A stretch of DNA of 64,000 nt, taken from positions 4,960,001 to 5,024,000 of the forward strand of contig NZ_CP029191.1 in the NCBI RefSeq assembly GCF_008642335.1, written 5' to 3'. Numbering within the stretch: the stretch's first letter is position 1; the number at the start of each line of letters is the position of its first letter. The notes beneath the pieces are model-generated. The model had not been told where the DNA came from. It saw nothing but the letters and a program-made list of their open reading frames with translations, and did no database searches. The translations under genes were made by a program, and so were the position numbers. This stretch comes from Streptomyces venezuelae (GTDB taxonomy: Bacteria; Actinomycetota; Actinomycetes; Streptomycetales; Streptomycetaceae). Below, piece after piece: positions 42,000 to 51,355 of this stretch.

Positions 42000-42011
42000 C
42001 CGGCAGGGGCT
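41985..42011. terminator. Hairpin terminator whose loop is a stop codon
   Basis: AGCCCCTGCCGG (41985-41996) pairs perfectly with CCGGCAGGGGCT (42000-42011). The three-base loop TGA (41997-41999) is the stop codon of the sigma gene. It lies between convergent genes and should act in both directions. Confidence 0.88.
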
Positions 42012-42035
42012 CCACGGGCTTCAGAAACGTACGGC

Positions 42036-42425
42036 TTACTCGTTGAACCATTCCGACGTGACCGTCGCCCCGCCGCCGTTCCACTTCAGCGTCATCTGGT
42101 ACCAACCGTCGTTGCCGACGTTGTACGGGTGCTTGTCGCAGCCGTTGTCGCCGCCGTCGCCGTCGGTCCACAGCGTGGAGATGTTTCCGGCCACGTACTG
42201 CTTCTTCAGGGTGCCGGTGACACCGTTGCCGTCCGCCTTCGTGTCACAGATCTCGAAGACGTCGCCGTCGTCGATGAACTTCATGTAGCCGCGGCCGTCG
42301 GGCAGCTTGATCGTCTTGTCGCTGACGCGGACGTCGGCGGCCAGAGCCGGGCCCGAGGAGACGGCGAACAGCGTGGCGGCGGCAGCGCCGATCACGGCGG
42401 CACGGGTGAACGTGGATCTGGCCAT
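42036..42425 (-). CDS. Small secreted protein, function unknown
   Basis: A 129-residue exported protein: Sec signal (RAAVIGAAAATLFAVSSGPALA) then a mature domain of about 95 residues with DVRVSDKTIKLPDGRGYMKFIDDGDVFEICDTKADG and a second Cys in NGCDKHPYN. The two cysteines probably form a disulfide. The end WYQMTLKWNGGGATVTSEWFNE suggests a small beta-sandwich. ATG 42425 was chosen; an ATG 15 bases upstream is possible. Similar small secreted proteins occur in many Streptomyces. Confidence 0.75.
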   Translation of the reverse strand: MARSTFTRAAVIGAAAATLFAVSSGPALAADVRVSDKTIKLPDGRGYMKFIDDGDVFEICDTKADGNGVTGTLKKQYVAGNISTLWTDGDGGDNGCDKHPYNVGNDGWYQMTLKWNGGGATVTSEWFNE

Positions 42426-42707
42426 GGGGTGTCCCATCATCTCGGTTCATCTCGGCGGGCCGCGGAACGGCCCGAATGCGGCGGACGATTTCCGCCAGGG
42501 CGGAAGGTTCGCGCCATGGCTGAGAGTGTGGTGGCGGGGTGTCCATGTTTCCTTGATTCCCGCTGGAGATCCTGAGACGGGTGGTGACAACGGTCGAGGA
42601 GTGGTGAACTCTCCTCAAATGGCCGGTCACGCCGCTAATCTGACGGCCCCTCATGTTCTGGCGGGGAGACCACGTGTCGACCGGCCGACCCCGCCACGGA
42701 GAGGCCC

Positions 42708-44924
42708 GTGCCTGACGAACTCGGATTCGACGAGCTGCTCGACGACGGCGGCCTGATCGCCCGGCTGCTCGGGAAGACCGCGGCCGGGCGCAAACGGGAG
42801 CTGCTCCACGGCCACGGCACCGACCTGCCCGTCGTGCTCCTCGTCGGCGGACCCGGCATGGGCAAGGGACGGCTGCTGCGCTGCATACGGACGCGGTTCG
42901 GGCCGCGCGTGCCCACCGCGTACCTGGACTGCGCCCAGACCGACGCGCGGGAACTGGCCGAGGAGCGGCCCGGCAGCCGTTCGGAGGTGACCGAGGTGCT
43001 GCGCAAGATCGCGCTGCAGTACGGCGACTGGGGCGGCGACGGCGGCGGGATCGCCGTGCCGCGGCTGTACGCGGGACTCGCGGCCGTGGCCGCAAGCGAC
43101 CGGCTCGCCCGCGCCGCACCCCTGGTCGACGAGGTGGGGCGGCTCGACGGGATCCTGCCGCCCGGTTCCTTCTGGCGCGGCGTGCTGAAGGGGACGGCCA
43201 AGAACTACGTGGGGTATCTGGCGGGGCTCGTCACCAGCCCGCTCGCCTCGCCCTTCCTCAACGCGCTGCTGGAGGGGCTCTTCGCCCGCGTCTCCACGGA
43301 GGGCAGGGCCGCGCTCGCCGCCTGCTACGGCGAGTACCCCGGCGCGGGCGGCCACCCGCAGGCCGGACTGCGGGCGCTCGGCGAGGATTTCCAGCAGGGC
43401 GGCGAGGCGCGCAGGATCGCCGAGGGCTTCCTGTTCCGGGCGCTGCGGCAGGACATCGACGCCGCCTACCACGGGGTGCGCGGCCGCATGTCGCGCGTGG
43501 GGCGCCCCGCCCTGCTCCTCGACCACGCCGACGGCTCCCTCGGCCGGCGCCTGCTGAAACCGGCCCTGGAGGACCGGGAGCGCGGGCACCACGACCGGCT
43601 CGTCATCTTCGCGACGGCCCGGCGCGAGGACGGCGGCCGCTTCCTCCACCGGGCCGGCAGCACCCACGAGTCCATGGCGACCTGGCAGCCCTTCACCGGG
43701 ACGCTCCCCGAGTGGAGCAGGCCGCCCGGCGGCGTCCCCGACCACGCGCCCCTGTGGCGCGGCGTCCTCCTCGTCCGCATGCCCGTGCTCACCCGCGACC
43801 GGCAGAAGGACGAGATCGGCCGGCTGCGCGGCGGCCACGAGCAGCCCGACAACGCCGTCCGGCTCCGCATCCACAGCGGTGTGCACCGGCTGAGCGGCGG
43901 CCGGCCCCGGTTCGTGACCCGGCTCGGCGAGGCCACCGCCGCCACCGTCTTCCCGACGCCCGAGGAGTGCACCGACTGGGCGATCCTGGACGCCCGGGTC
44001 CGCGCGGGCGAGGACGAGCAGGGCCGTCCCGTCGCCGACCGCCCCGTGGCCGACGTACTCGTCGACGAACTCATCGACGGGGAACGCCCCGAGGAGCTGC
44101 CGCCCGAACACCGCAGCCACTGGCTCGACCTCCTCACCCATCTGTCCGTCGCGCACGACGTGGAGTGCGCCCAGACGCTGATGCGCGCCGTCCAGGAGGG
44201 CCGCACCGAGCGGCTGAACGCCTACCGCATCGCCGAACTCCTGGAGGACACCGGCTGGCCCCGCTGCCCCCGGCACTTCATCGGCGACCTCGGCCTGCGC
44301 AGGCTCCTCACCCGACGCCTTTACCGGCTGCGCGACGGGGGAGCCGCCTGGCACGCCGACCACGCCCTGCTCCAGGGCCACTACCGCGACCTGGGCGACC
44401 GCCACCCCGACCCGCTGTTCGTCACCGCCGCCGCCCACCGCATGCACCATCTCCTCGCCTCCGACGGCGCGGACCTCGTCACCCGCTATCTCGCGGACGC
44501 CTTCCGCACCCGGCCCGTCGACGAGTGGTGCGAGGAACTCCTCGCTATCGCCGACGCCGCGCTGATCGGCGTCGCCGACGAGCGGTACGCGCGTGCCCTC
44601 GGCGAGACGCAGGTGCGCGGCGACACCCTGCGGCGCCAGGTCGACCGGCTCCTGCACGCCGTGTGGCTCACCGAGGACCGGACGCAGCCGCTGGAGGAGA
44701 TCGTGCCGGGCGTCCTGCGCGGGCCCCTGCGGGAGCTCAGCGAGGAGCTGGCGCGGATCGCCGACGAGGCCGTGCGGTACCAGGGGCTCGAGGGGGCCGA
44801 CGTGGCACGGGCGGCGGACGGGGCCGCGCTCCTCATCCGCATGGCCCGCGACTGGGGGGACCGGGCCGAGGACAAACAGCCGCTGAAGCGGTGCGTGTGC
44901 ACGGAACACATCGGCTTCGGCTGA
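42708..44924 (+). CDS. Large P-loop ATPase of unknown role, paired with a tethered binding protein
   Basis: A 738-residue protein with a clear Walker A (VVLLVGGPGMGKGRLL, Lys53) and a likely Walker B in GRPALLLDHADGSLG near residue 275. No membrane helix is certain, though KNYVGYLAGLVTSPLASPFLNALLEGLF (about 165-195) is hydrophobic. The C-terminal 350 residues are helical and rich in Arg and Glu, resembling the regulatory arms of STAND/NACHT-type ATPases, but no TPR, WD or LRR repeats are evident. GTG 42708 has GGAGAGG. The next gene begins 45 bases later after its own strong ribosome site and encodes an extracytoplasmic binding domain. The pair probably works as one unit; function unknown. 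Confidence 0.72.
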   Translation: MPDELGFDELLDDGGLIARLLGKTAAGRKRELLHGHGTDLPVVLLVGGPGMGKGRLLRCIRTRFGPRVPTAYLDCAQTDARELAEERPGSRSEVTEVLRKIALQYGDWGGDGGGIAVPRLYAGLAAVAASDRLARAAPLVDEVGRLDGILPPGSFWRGVLKGTAKNYVGYLAGLVTSPLASPFLNALLEGLFARVSTEGRAALAACYGEYPGAGGHPQAGLRALGEDFQQGGEARRIAEGFLFRALRQDIDAAYHGVRGRMSRVGRPALLLDHADGSLGRRLLKPALEDRERGHHDRLVIFATARREDGGRFLHRAGSTHESMATWQPFTGTLPEWSRPPGGVPDHAPLWRGVLLVRMPVLTRDRQKDEIGRLRGGHEQPDNAVRLRIHSGVHRLSGGRPRFVTRLGEATAATVFPTPEECTDWAILDARVRAGEDEQGRPVADRPVADVLVDELIDGERPEELPPEHRSHWLDLLTHLSVAHDVECAQTLMRAVQEGRTERLNAYRIAELLEDTGWPRCPRHFIGDLGLRRLLTRRLYRLRDGGAAWHADHALLQGHYRDLGDRHPDPLFVTAAAHRMHHLLASDGADLVTRYLADAFRTRPVDEWCEELLAIADAALIGVADERYARALGETQVRGDTLRRQVDRLLHAVWLTEDRTQPLEEIVPGVLRGPLRELSEELARIADEAVRYQGLEGADVARAADGAALLIRMARDWGDRAEDKQPLKRCVCTEHIGFG

Positions 44925-44969
44925 CCGGCTCAGGACGGCCGACCGTTTCACCGAGAGGGAGGGGCAGCG

Positions 44970-46559
44970 TTGAGGCAGTTCGGGAACTGGCTGTACAACA
45001 CGTTCTTGGCCAACTGGATGCGCAGGATCGTCACGCTGGCCGGCCTCGTGGCCGCGGGCGTGCTCCTGTACGTCTTCCTGCCCCCGATCGGCGAAGCCGA
45101 GAGCTGTGCCGCGGGCGTGGAGAAGCACGGCGGCGAGTGCATCGGCGTCAACGGCAGCGGCTACGCCTTCGGGACGCCGGAGATCGACAAGGTGGCGCGG
45201 GCCATCGCCAAGGAGAACGAGGAGTTCGTCGGCGACAAACCGCACGTCACCGTCGCCCTGATGGTGCCCCTCCAGCCCGACATCGACGCCGAACGCATCC
45301 AGCTGCGCAGCGAGATCCAGGGCGCCTACCTGGCCCAGTACCGCGCCAACCGCGAGGAGAACACCCCGCTGCTGCGACTCGTCCTCGCCAACCCCGGAGA
45401 CTCGTACGCCCAACAGGACCGCGTCGTCGACCAGCTGGCGGAGCTGGCGGACGACAAGAAGGACAACCTCCGCGCCGTCACCGGCTTCAACCTCAGCCTG
45501 GACGCCACGAAGAAGGCCATCACGCGCCTCACCGGCGAACTGCACATCCCGGTCCTCGCGAGCCGCGTCAGCGCGGACGAGCTCGCCAACCCCGAGGGCG
45601 GCGGCAAGGACCCCTATCCCGGTCTCGCCCGCATCATCCCGACCAACCGCCAGCAGGCCGACGCGCTGGCCAGCTTCCACGGCGAGCTCAGGGACGAACA
45701 GACCGTGCTCGTCAGGGACAAGCGGGCGCACGACATCTACAACGACTCGCTCGCCAAGGCCTTCAGCCGCGACGAGGACGGCCCGCCGGGACCCAAGGAC
45801 CAGACCTTCGAATCACCGTCCATCACCGACCCCGGTGACACGGGCAACGACTTCACGCTCATCGCCCAGAACATCTGCCAGTCCACGGCACGCTACGTCT
45901 ACTTCGCGGGACGCCCCGTCCACCTGCGGCTCTTCGCCCTGAAACTCGCCGACGTGCAGTGCCGCGGCAAGAAGTACACGATCGTCAGCGGCTCCGGCGC
46001 GGCCACGCTCAACCGCTACATGAAGGACGACGACTGGGAGCGGCTGCGCGGCGGCGGCAAGGAACCCGTCGTCAGGGTGCAGTACGCGGCGCCGGGCCAC
46101 CCCGACGCCTGGGACCGCGAGCTGCGCGACCCGAAGCGCGCGGGGGAACGCCGCGACCACTTCACCGAGCCCCGGGCCGAGCTGAACAAGCTCCGCACAC
46201 TGATCGACAAGGGCAGCGCCGGGGACATCGGGCCCGTCCCGCTGGAGGACTCGCGCACGATGCTGGTGTACGACGGCACGCGCACGATCGCCAAGGCGGT
46301 GCTGCTCGCCAACGCCCAGACCGAGGGCACGGTGCCGCCCCTGAAGCGGGTCTCCGACATGTGGCAGCGCCTCGAAGCGGTCAACCGCGTCCGTGGGACC
46401 AGCGGCTGGATCTGTCTGACCAACGCGGGGAACGCCTACGACAAGCCCGTCGCCGTCGTCGAACTCGACCCGCGCACCGAGAAGCTCCGGTACGTCGGCG
46501 TCGGCTGGCCCACGGGCAGGCCTCAGCCCGACGACTGCCGGGTGCCCAGCGACACCTGA
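44970..46559 (+). CDS. Membrane-tethered periplasmic-binding-like protein
   Basis: A 529-residue protein with one N-terminal helix (IVTLAGLVAAGVLLYVFLPPI) and a large outside domain of the type I periplasmic-binding fold. Supporting stretches are KPHVTVALMVPLQ, GAYLAQYRANRE, the ANPGDSY turn, LDATKKAITRLTGELHIPVLASRVSAD and ARIIPTNRQQADALASFHGEL. This is the pattern of Leu/Ile/Val-type receptors and of ligand sensors. Two Cys pairs (CAAGV/GECIG; QNICQ/DVQCRG) may be disulfides. It starts at TTG 44970 after GAGGGAGGGG. No ABC permease is nearby, so it is likely a sensor feeding the ATPase encoded upstream. Confidence 0.75.
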   Translation: MRQFGNWLYNTFLANWMRRIVTLAGLVAAGVLLYVFLPPIGEAESCAAGVEKHGGECIGVNGSGYAFGTPEIDKVARAIAKENEEFVGDKPHVTVALMVPLQPDIDAERIQLRSEIQGAYLAQYRANREENTPLLRLVLANPGDSYAQQDRVVDQLAELADDKKDNLRAVTGFNLSLDATKKAITRLTGELHIPVLASRVSADELANPEGGGKDPYPGLARIIPTNRQQADALASFHGELRDEQTVLVRDKRAHDIYNDSLAKAFSRDEDGPPGPKDQTFESPSITDPGDTGNDFTLIAQNICQSTARYVYFAGRPVHLRLFALKLADVQCRGKKYTIVSGSGAATLNRYMKDDDWERLRGGGKEPVVRVQYAAPGHPDAWDRELRDPKRAGERRDHFTEPRAELNKLRTLIDKGSAGDIGPVPLEDSRTMLVYDGTRTIAKAVLLANAQTEGTVPPLKRVSDMWQRLEAVNRVRGTSGWICLTNAGNAYDKPVAVVELDPRTEKLRYVGVGWPTGRPQPDDCRVPSDT

Positions 46560-46571
46560 GACACCCGGCAG
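46535..46571. terminator. Bidirectional hairpin spanning a stop codon
   Basis: CTGCCGGGTG (46535-46544) pairs perfectly with CACCCGGCAG (46562-46571). The 17-base loop contains the TGA of the binding-protein gene. It separates convergent genes only 21 bases apart. Confidence 0.75.
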
Positions 46572-46580
46572 GAGGAGCGG

Positions 46581-49319
46581 CTACGGCGTCAGCGACTGGC
46601 CCAGCTTCGCGCCCGCCGGAGTGCCCAGGAGCGTACGGCCGTAGTAGACGCCGCTCGCCCCGGGAACGCCCGAACTTCCGCTGTCCAGCTGGAGGATCGT
46701 GCCGTCACCCGTGTCCTCGCCCTCGACACCGATCGCCAGGTCGGCGCGCCCGTTGCCGGACAGGTCGGCCAGCGTCACCGACGAGCCGAGCCGGTCGCCC
46801 GCCTCGGTGGAGCCGTGCACGTCGGGCTCGTCCTGCGAGAAGGCCTTCGCGCCCGTGCCGGTCAGGCCGGACCCCGAACCCTTCAGGAGCAGCGACGTGC
46901 CCGCGTCCGCGCGGTTCTTGTCGGCGCGGGTGATGTCCTCGCCCGGGGCGCCCGTCAGGACGTCCGCGTAGCCGTCGAGGTCGTAGTCGCCCGCCGCGAC
47001 CGACCAGCCCATCGCGTCGCCCGACTCGGCGGCGCCGGGCACCCCGGACGTCGCCTGGTGGACCGTCTTCATCCCGGTCGTCGTGAACCCCGTCGACGTG
47101 CCCGGGACCACCGTGACCTGGCCGCCCGCGTGGGCGCCCGACTCGGCGGTGTACGGCTGGCCGATGACCAGGTCGTCGTAGCCGTTGCCGTTGACGTCGC
47201 CCACGGCGACCGAGCGGCCGCCGGGCACGGAGAGCACGCCGACCCGGCTGAGGCCCGAGCGGCCGCCCCTGAACCAGGCGACCTTGCCCTTGCCCGCCTG
47301 GTCGCGGTAGGTCAGCGCGACGTCCGCGTAACCGTCCCGGTTGAAGTCGCCGGACGCGGCGTCGGGGTACGAGATGGCCGTGTCGCCCGAGGTGAGGCTG
47401 CCGCCCGACTCGCGCTCCGGGTCGAGCCGGGCGGCCCAGGAGCCGCCGGTGCCCGTCGACGCGGCGAACACATCCGCCTTGCCGTCGGCGTTGAAGTCGC
47501 CGGACGCGACCGCGGCGCCGAACCGGGCGCCGGGGTAGTGGAAGTCGGGCGACAGCTGCATGTCCGTGCCGGACGTGAACGTCGGCCCGTACAGCATGGT
47601 GACCGCGCCGCGGTCCTTGTGGGAGTCGTCGTCCTCGCCCGGGGCGCCGATGACGAGGTCGGCGTACCCGTCGGCGTTCAGATCGCCCCACGCGGTGGCG
47701 GCGCCCCAGTCGTCGCCGGTCTCGGAGGCGCCGGGGACGCCCTCGCTCGCCTGCGTCAGGGAGATCTTCGACGCGCCGACAGGACCGCCGAGGCCGCCGG
47801 GGACGACCGTCACGCGGCCGCGGTTCGAGGACGCCTTCGGGGTGCCCGCGATCAGGTCCGTGATGCCGTCGCGGTTGTAGTCGGCGGTCGGGACGGCGGA
47901 GTTGCGGCCCGCGCTGCTCGCGAAGCGGCGTATCTCACCGAGCTTCGCGTACAGGTTCTTGCCGGGGCAGAGCGTCGCGAAGCCGTCCCGGTGGCCGGAG
48001 ACGGTGTTCAGCGACGCCTGGTCGCCCTTCTTCCACACGCCGGTGTCGCCCGCCGCGGTCAGCGTCACCTTGCCGGCCGGGTCGCCGCCGTACTGGCCGA
48101 GCTTCCACGCCGCCACGCGCGCCACCGACTCCAGGGCGGCGCGGCTCGGCTTCCCGGCGGGCTTGTCCGTCGCCGGGTCGCCCTCGAAGTCGCCGAGGAC
48201 GGCGATGCCGGTGGAGTCGCCGTCGAAGCCGTCGGTGTGCGCGCCGCGCACCGGCAGGTCGATGCCGCCCGCGCGGCCCTCGAAGATCTGGCCGCACTTG
48301 TCCACGAGGAAGTTGTAGCCGAGGTCGTTCCCGTGCTCGACCTCCAGCTGGTACGCCATGATGCCGCGGACCAGCGACGGGGACTCGGCGCAGCTGTAGT
48401 CGTTCGAGCCGGCCGTGTGGTGGACGAAGACCGCCTTGACCTTCTCGATGTACTCCGGCGGGCCCTCGACCTTGGACTCGTCGGCGCCCCAGGCCGCGCG
48501 GCCGATCACGGGCGGCTGCGTGACGGTCGACGGCGGGGCCGTCGGCTTGGTGGGGGTCGGGTCCGGTTCGGCGGGCGGGGTGTCGGACGGGTCCGCGGTC
48601 GGGGTGCCGGAGGGGTCCGCGGACTCCGAGGGGGCGGACGGGTCCGGCTCGCCCGGCGTCGGGGTGGGGGCGTCGGCGGCGAACGCCGCGGGAGCCATGG
48701 CGGTGCCCTTGGTGGACTTGCCGTTGGACGTCCCGCTGCCCCCGTCGAGCGCCGGGTTCTTCGCCTCCTTGGTGGTCACGCCCGGGTCCACGAGGTCGAC
48801 CTGGAGCCCCTCGGGCAGCTCGGCGCCCGCGGACCCGTCGGCCGCGACGACGCGGACCTCGACACCGTCGGAAGGACCGACCCACAGCGGACCGGACGCG
48901 GCGCGACTGCCGCCCTCGCCCTTCTCCACGGGATGCGTCTCCAGGTCGAGGGCCCGCCAGGCGCTCCACACCTCGGAGCCGACGGCACGCGTACGCACCT
49001 GCGCCGTGCCCGGCAGCTCCTTGCCGGCCCCGTCCCACGAGACACCGAGGAGGGAGAACAGCTCGGTCGACGTGCGCGACAGCCCCCGCTTCGTCGCGCC
49101 GTCGGCCTCCAGCGGAAGATCGTGCACGCTCGTCGGCCGTGTGGCGCGCGGGTCGACGCCGGGGGCCTCCCCGTCGCTGGGACCGGCCACGGCGTACGTC
49201 ACCGCACCCGCGCCGCTCAGTGCGACGGCCCCGATCGTCAGCCACGCCCTGCGTTTGAGACTCAACGGTCGGTACGCATGCGTGGTACGCGCCTTTTGGC
49301 GCGGTTTGCGCGGGCTCAA
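46581..49319 (-). CDS. N-acetylmuramoyl-L-alanine amidase (PGRP type) with FG-GAP propeller
   Basis: A 912-residue exported wall protein. After a basic twin-Arg N-terminus and helix (LKRRAWLTIGAVALSGAGAVTYAVAG) come a propeptide-like domain, a long Pro/Thr/Asp linker (residues ~210-270) and an amidase_2/PGRP domain (about 275-465) with zinc ligands in VFVHHTAGSNDYSC and SGHRDGFATLCPG. C-terminal are seven FG-GAP blades such as GDLNADGYADLVIGAPGED and GDFNADGKADVFAAS, with calcium-binding D-x-D-x-D-G-x-x-D loops. It probably cleaves peptidoglycan while its propeller binds wall or protein. The start is TTG 49319 after GAGGGGTAAGG. Confidence 0.92.
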   Translation of the reverse strand: MSPRKPRQKARTTHAYRPLSLKRRAWLTIGAVALSGAGAVTYAVAGPSDGEAPGVDPRATRPTSVHDLPLEADGATKRGLSRTSTELFSLLGVSWDGAGKELPGTAQVRTRAVGSEVWSAWRALDLETHPVEKGEGGSRAASGPLWVGPSDGVEVRVVAADGSAGAELPEGLQVDLVDPGVTTKEAKNPALDGGSGTSNGKSTKGTAMAPAAFAADAPTPTPGEPDPSAPSESADPSGTPTADPSDTPPAEPDPTPTKPTAPPSTVTQPPVIGRAAWGADESKVEGPPEYIEKVKAVFVHHTAGSNDYSCAESPSLVRGIMAYQLEVEHGNDLGYNFLVDKCGQIFEGRAGGIDLPVRGAHTDGFDGDSTGIAVLGDFEGDPATDKPAGKPSRAALESVARVAAWKLGQYGGDPAGKVTLTAAGDTGVWKKGDQASLNTVSGHRDGFATLCPGKNLYAKLGEIRRFASSAGRNSAVPTADYNRDGITDLIAGTPKASSNRGRVTVVPGGLGGPVGASKISLTQASEGVPGASETGDDWGAATAWGDLNADGYADLVIGAPGEDDDSHKDRGAVTMLYGPTFTSGTDMQLSPDFHYPGARFGAAVASGDFNADGKADVFAASTGTGGSWAARLDPERESGGSLTSGDTAISYPDAASGDFNRDGYADVALTYRDQAGKGKVAWFRGGRSGLSRVGVLSVPGGRSVAVGDVNGNGYDDLVIGQPYTAESGAHAGGQVTVVPGTSTGFTTTGMKTVHQATSGVPGAAESGDAMGWSVAAGDYDLDGYADVLTGAPGEDITRADKNRADAGTSLLLKGSGSGLTGTGAKAFSQDEPDVHGSTEAGDRLGSSVTLADLSGNGRADLAIGVEGEDTGDGTILQLDSGSSGVPGASGVYYGRTLLGTPAGAKLGQSLTP

Positions 49320-49534
49320 TTGCCTTACCCCTCAGCGAAAACAGGTGAACACAGCGATTCCGTAAGACTGATCAAGTGGTGAAAGGGTTGTAGGGGCGCG
49401 GACCATTTGTCGCGTGATCTATCCCGCACGCCCGAGCGGTGACACGGAGGCGGGCCGCCGCGCTGGGTCATGTGAGAGTTGTGTGCGCTGATGCGCGTGT
49501 ACGGACGCGCGTTGGGCTTGAAGTGGGGGAACGG

Positions 49535-50413
49535 GTGGGGAACCGAGTGCGGGCCGGGGCGCGGGCGGCCGGAGGGCGGCTGCGCAGGACCGCGGTCTGT
49601 GCCGTCGCGGTGGGCGCGGCGGTGGGCGGTCTCGTCTCGTGCGGCATGGACCGCGAGGTGACGTACGCCGGAGGGACCCTCGAAGAGCTCGTGCCCGAGG
49701 ACGAGAAGCGCGGCAGGGAGCTCGCGACCGAGGCGATGACGCTGTTCCGGGACGCGGAATCCGTCCGCGTCGGCGTCGAGATGAACACCCCGAAGGGCCA
49801 CCAGAAGGTGTCGCTCCTCATGGACCGGAACAGCAACTGCACGGGGACCTTCGACGCCGGTCCCGCGCAGCGCGGCGACATCATCATGGTCGCGGGCGGT
49901 TCGACGTACGTGCGGTTCAGCGACGCGGCGCTCGCGGAGATCCGACGCATGGCGACGGCCCGGAGCCCCGAGACGGCGGCGCGGGTCCGGGAGCGGACGG
50001 CGCTGGCGAGCGGGAAGTACCTGAAGATTCCGACGGGTCCCGGCGGCGGCGCGAAGCGCGTGATGCCGGTGAACACCTGCGATCTCGACAAGTTCACCAG
50101 CGCGATGCCCGGGAGTCCGGGCCCCGACGACGTCATCAAGGCCCTCCCCGAGACCCGCAGGCACGGCACGGCCGTCATCCCGCTCGTCGAGAACGAGGAC
50201 GAGAACGAGGCGGCGGGGGACAGGACGTCGGTGTACGTGGCGGCGAAGGGCAAGCCCTACCTCCTCGGCGCCGACGTCGAGCAGAACGGCCAGATCATGA
50301 AGATGCGCATGTCCGAGTACGGGGAACCGGTCTCCGCGGTGGCCCCCACGGCCGCCGAGACGATCGACCTCTCGAAGTTCGGCCCCGGCGGCGGAGGCCT
50401 CTTCGAGGTCTGA
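49535..50413 (+). CDS. Lipoprotein of unknown function (LppX/LprG-like size)
   Basis: A 292-residue protein with a basic signal (RLRRTAVCAVAVGAAVGGLVSC, lipobox LVSC) and a mature domain resembling the large actinobacterial lipoproteins that carry SVRVGVEMNTPKGHQKVSLLMDRNSNCTG-type sheets. It has two further Cys (NSNCTG and NTCDLD). The pattern of GDIIMVAGGSTYVRFS and a Gly-rich end FGPGGGGLFEV is common beside ECF sigma genes, as here (next gene at 50527), but a role in signalling is inference. The start is one of two GTGs, 49535 or 49547. Confidence 0.7.
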   Translation: MGNRVRAGARAAGGRLRRTAVCAVAVGAAVGGLVSCGMDREVTYAGGTLEELVPEDEKRGRELATEAMTLFRDAESVRVGVEMNTPKGHQKVSLLMDRNSNCTGTFDAGPAQRGDIIMVAGGSTYVRFSDAALAEIRRMATARSPETAARVRERTALASGKYLKIPTGPGGGAKRVMPVNTCDLDKFTSAMPGSPGPDDVIKALPETRRHGTAVIPLVENEDENEAAGDRTSVYVAAKGKPYLLGADVEQNGQIMKMRMSEYGEPVSAVAPTAAETIDLSKFGPGGGGLFEV

Positions 50414-50526
50414 CACCCGCATCCGAGGTCGGACACCCGCTGTGACATTTCCGCCCCCTCCGACGCAGTCGACCGTGAAGGCACAGGCACGGGGACCTGT
50501 GCCCGAGCGGGCCGGATGGGAGCGGG

Positions 50527-51114
50527 TTGGGCCAGGGTGGGGGACCCCGTCGAGCACAGGCGCACGACGAGGAGCTGGGCAGGGCCGTCGCGGCGGCGCA
50601 GGAAGGCGACGAGGCGGCGTTCGCGGTCGCGTACCGCCTGGTCCAGCCGGGGCTCGTCGGCTATCTGCGCGGCCTCGTCGGCACGGACGGGGAGACGGCC
50701 GAGGACGTCGCCGCCGACGCGTGGCTGGAGATCGCGAGGGACCTCGGGCGGTTCCGCGGGGACGGTGCGGGGTTCCGCGGCTGGACCGCGACGATCGCCC
50801 GCCACCGCGCGTTCGACCACTTGCGCCGCCTGAAGACCCGCCCGCGCCCCGCCCCGCTCCACCCGGAACTCCTCGAACTCCCGGACCCCGCGAGCACATC
50901 GGCGGCGGCCCTGGAATCGATCTCCACGGAACGCGTACTGACCCTGATCGCCGCCCTGCCCCGCGACCAGGCGGAGGCGGTCCTGCTCCGCGTCGTCGTC
51001 GGCCTGGACGCGCCGACCGCGGCCCACGTCCTCGGCAAACGCCCCGGCGCGGTACGCACGGCGGCGCATCGGGGGCTGCGGAGGCTGGGGGAGTGGCTGG
51101 GGGCGTCGGAATGA
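50527..51114 (+). CDS. ECF-type RNA polymerase sigma factor, copy 2 of 3
   Basis: A 195-residue sigma factor. Region 2: FAVAYRLVQPGLVGYLRGLVGTDGETAEDVAADAWLEIARDLGRF and FRGWTATIARHRAFDHLRR. Region 4: LPRDQAEAVLLRVVVGLDAPTAAHVLGKRPGAVRTAAHRGLRRL. It begins at TTG 50527 preceded by GGGAG. A lipoprotein gene lies just upstream and a third sigma gene 242 bases downstream. The closeness of copies 2 and 3 suggests tandem duplication. No recognisable zinc anti-sigma partner is adjacent. Confidence 0.87.
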   Translation: MGQGGGPRRAQAHDEELGRAVAAAQEGDEAAFAVAYRLVQPGLVGYLRGLVGTDGETAEDVAADAWLEIARDLGRFRGDGAGFRGWTATIARHRAFDHLRRLKTRPRPAPLHPELLELPDPASTSAAALESISTERVLTLIAALPRDQAEAVLLRVVVGLDAPTAAHVLGKRPGAVRTAAHRGLRRLGEWLGASE

Positions 51115-51355
51115 CGGAGAGAACCGAGCCGGCCGGGGCCGCCACCCCCCACAGGAGAGGCCCCGGCCGGTACACGGTACGAACCGCGTGCGGCCCGTAC
51201 TCTCTTCAGCGCCGCGCGTGCGTTTTCTGTCACACCGCGTTCTGTCACCCGCTAGTTGCACGTTGTACAAACATGGACGTAGGCCTGTCCGAGCCCGTAG
51301 CGTGCTGGTTCGCGCCGGGGCCGGGCGCAGATCTCCGAGTGGCAGGATTGAGAGA

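Noticed and set aside
42651..45731. 1026-residue minus-strand open frame opposite the ATPase gene
   Set aside because: The plus-strand frame has Walker motifs and ribosome sites; the opposite strand is compositional shadow.
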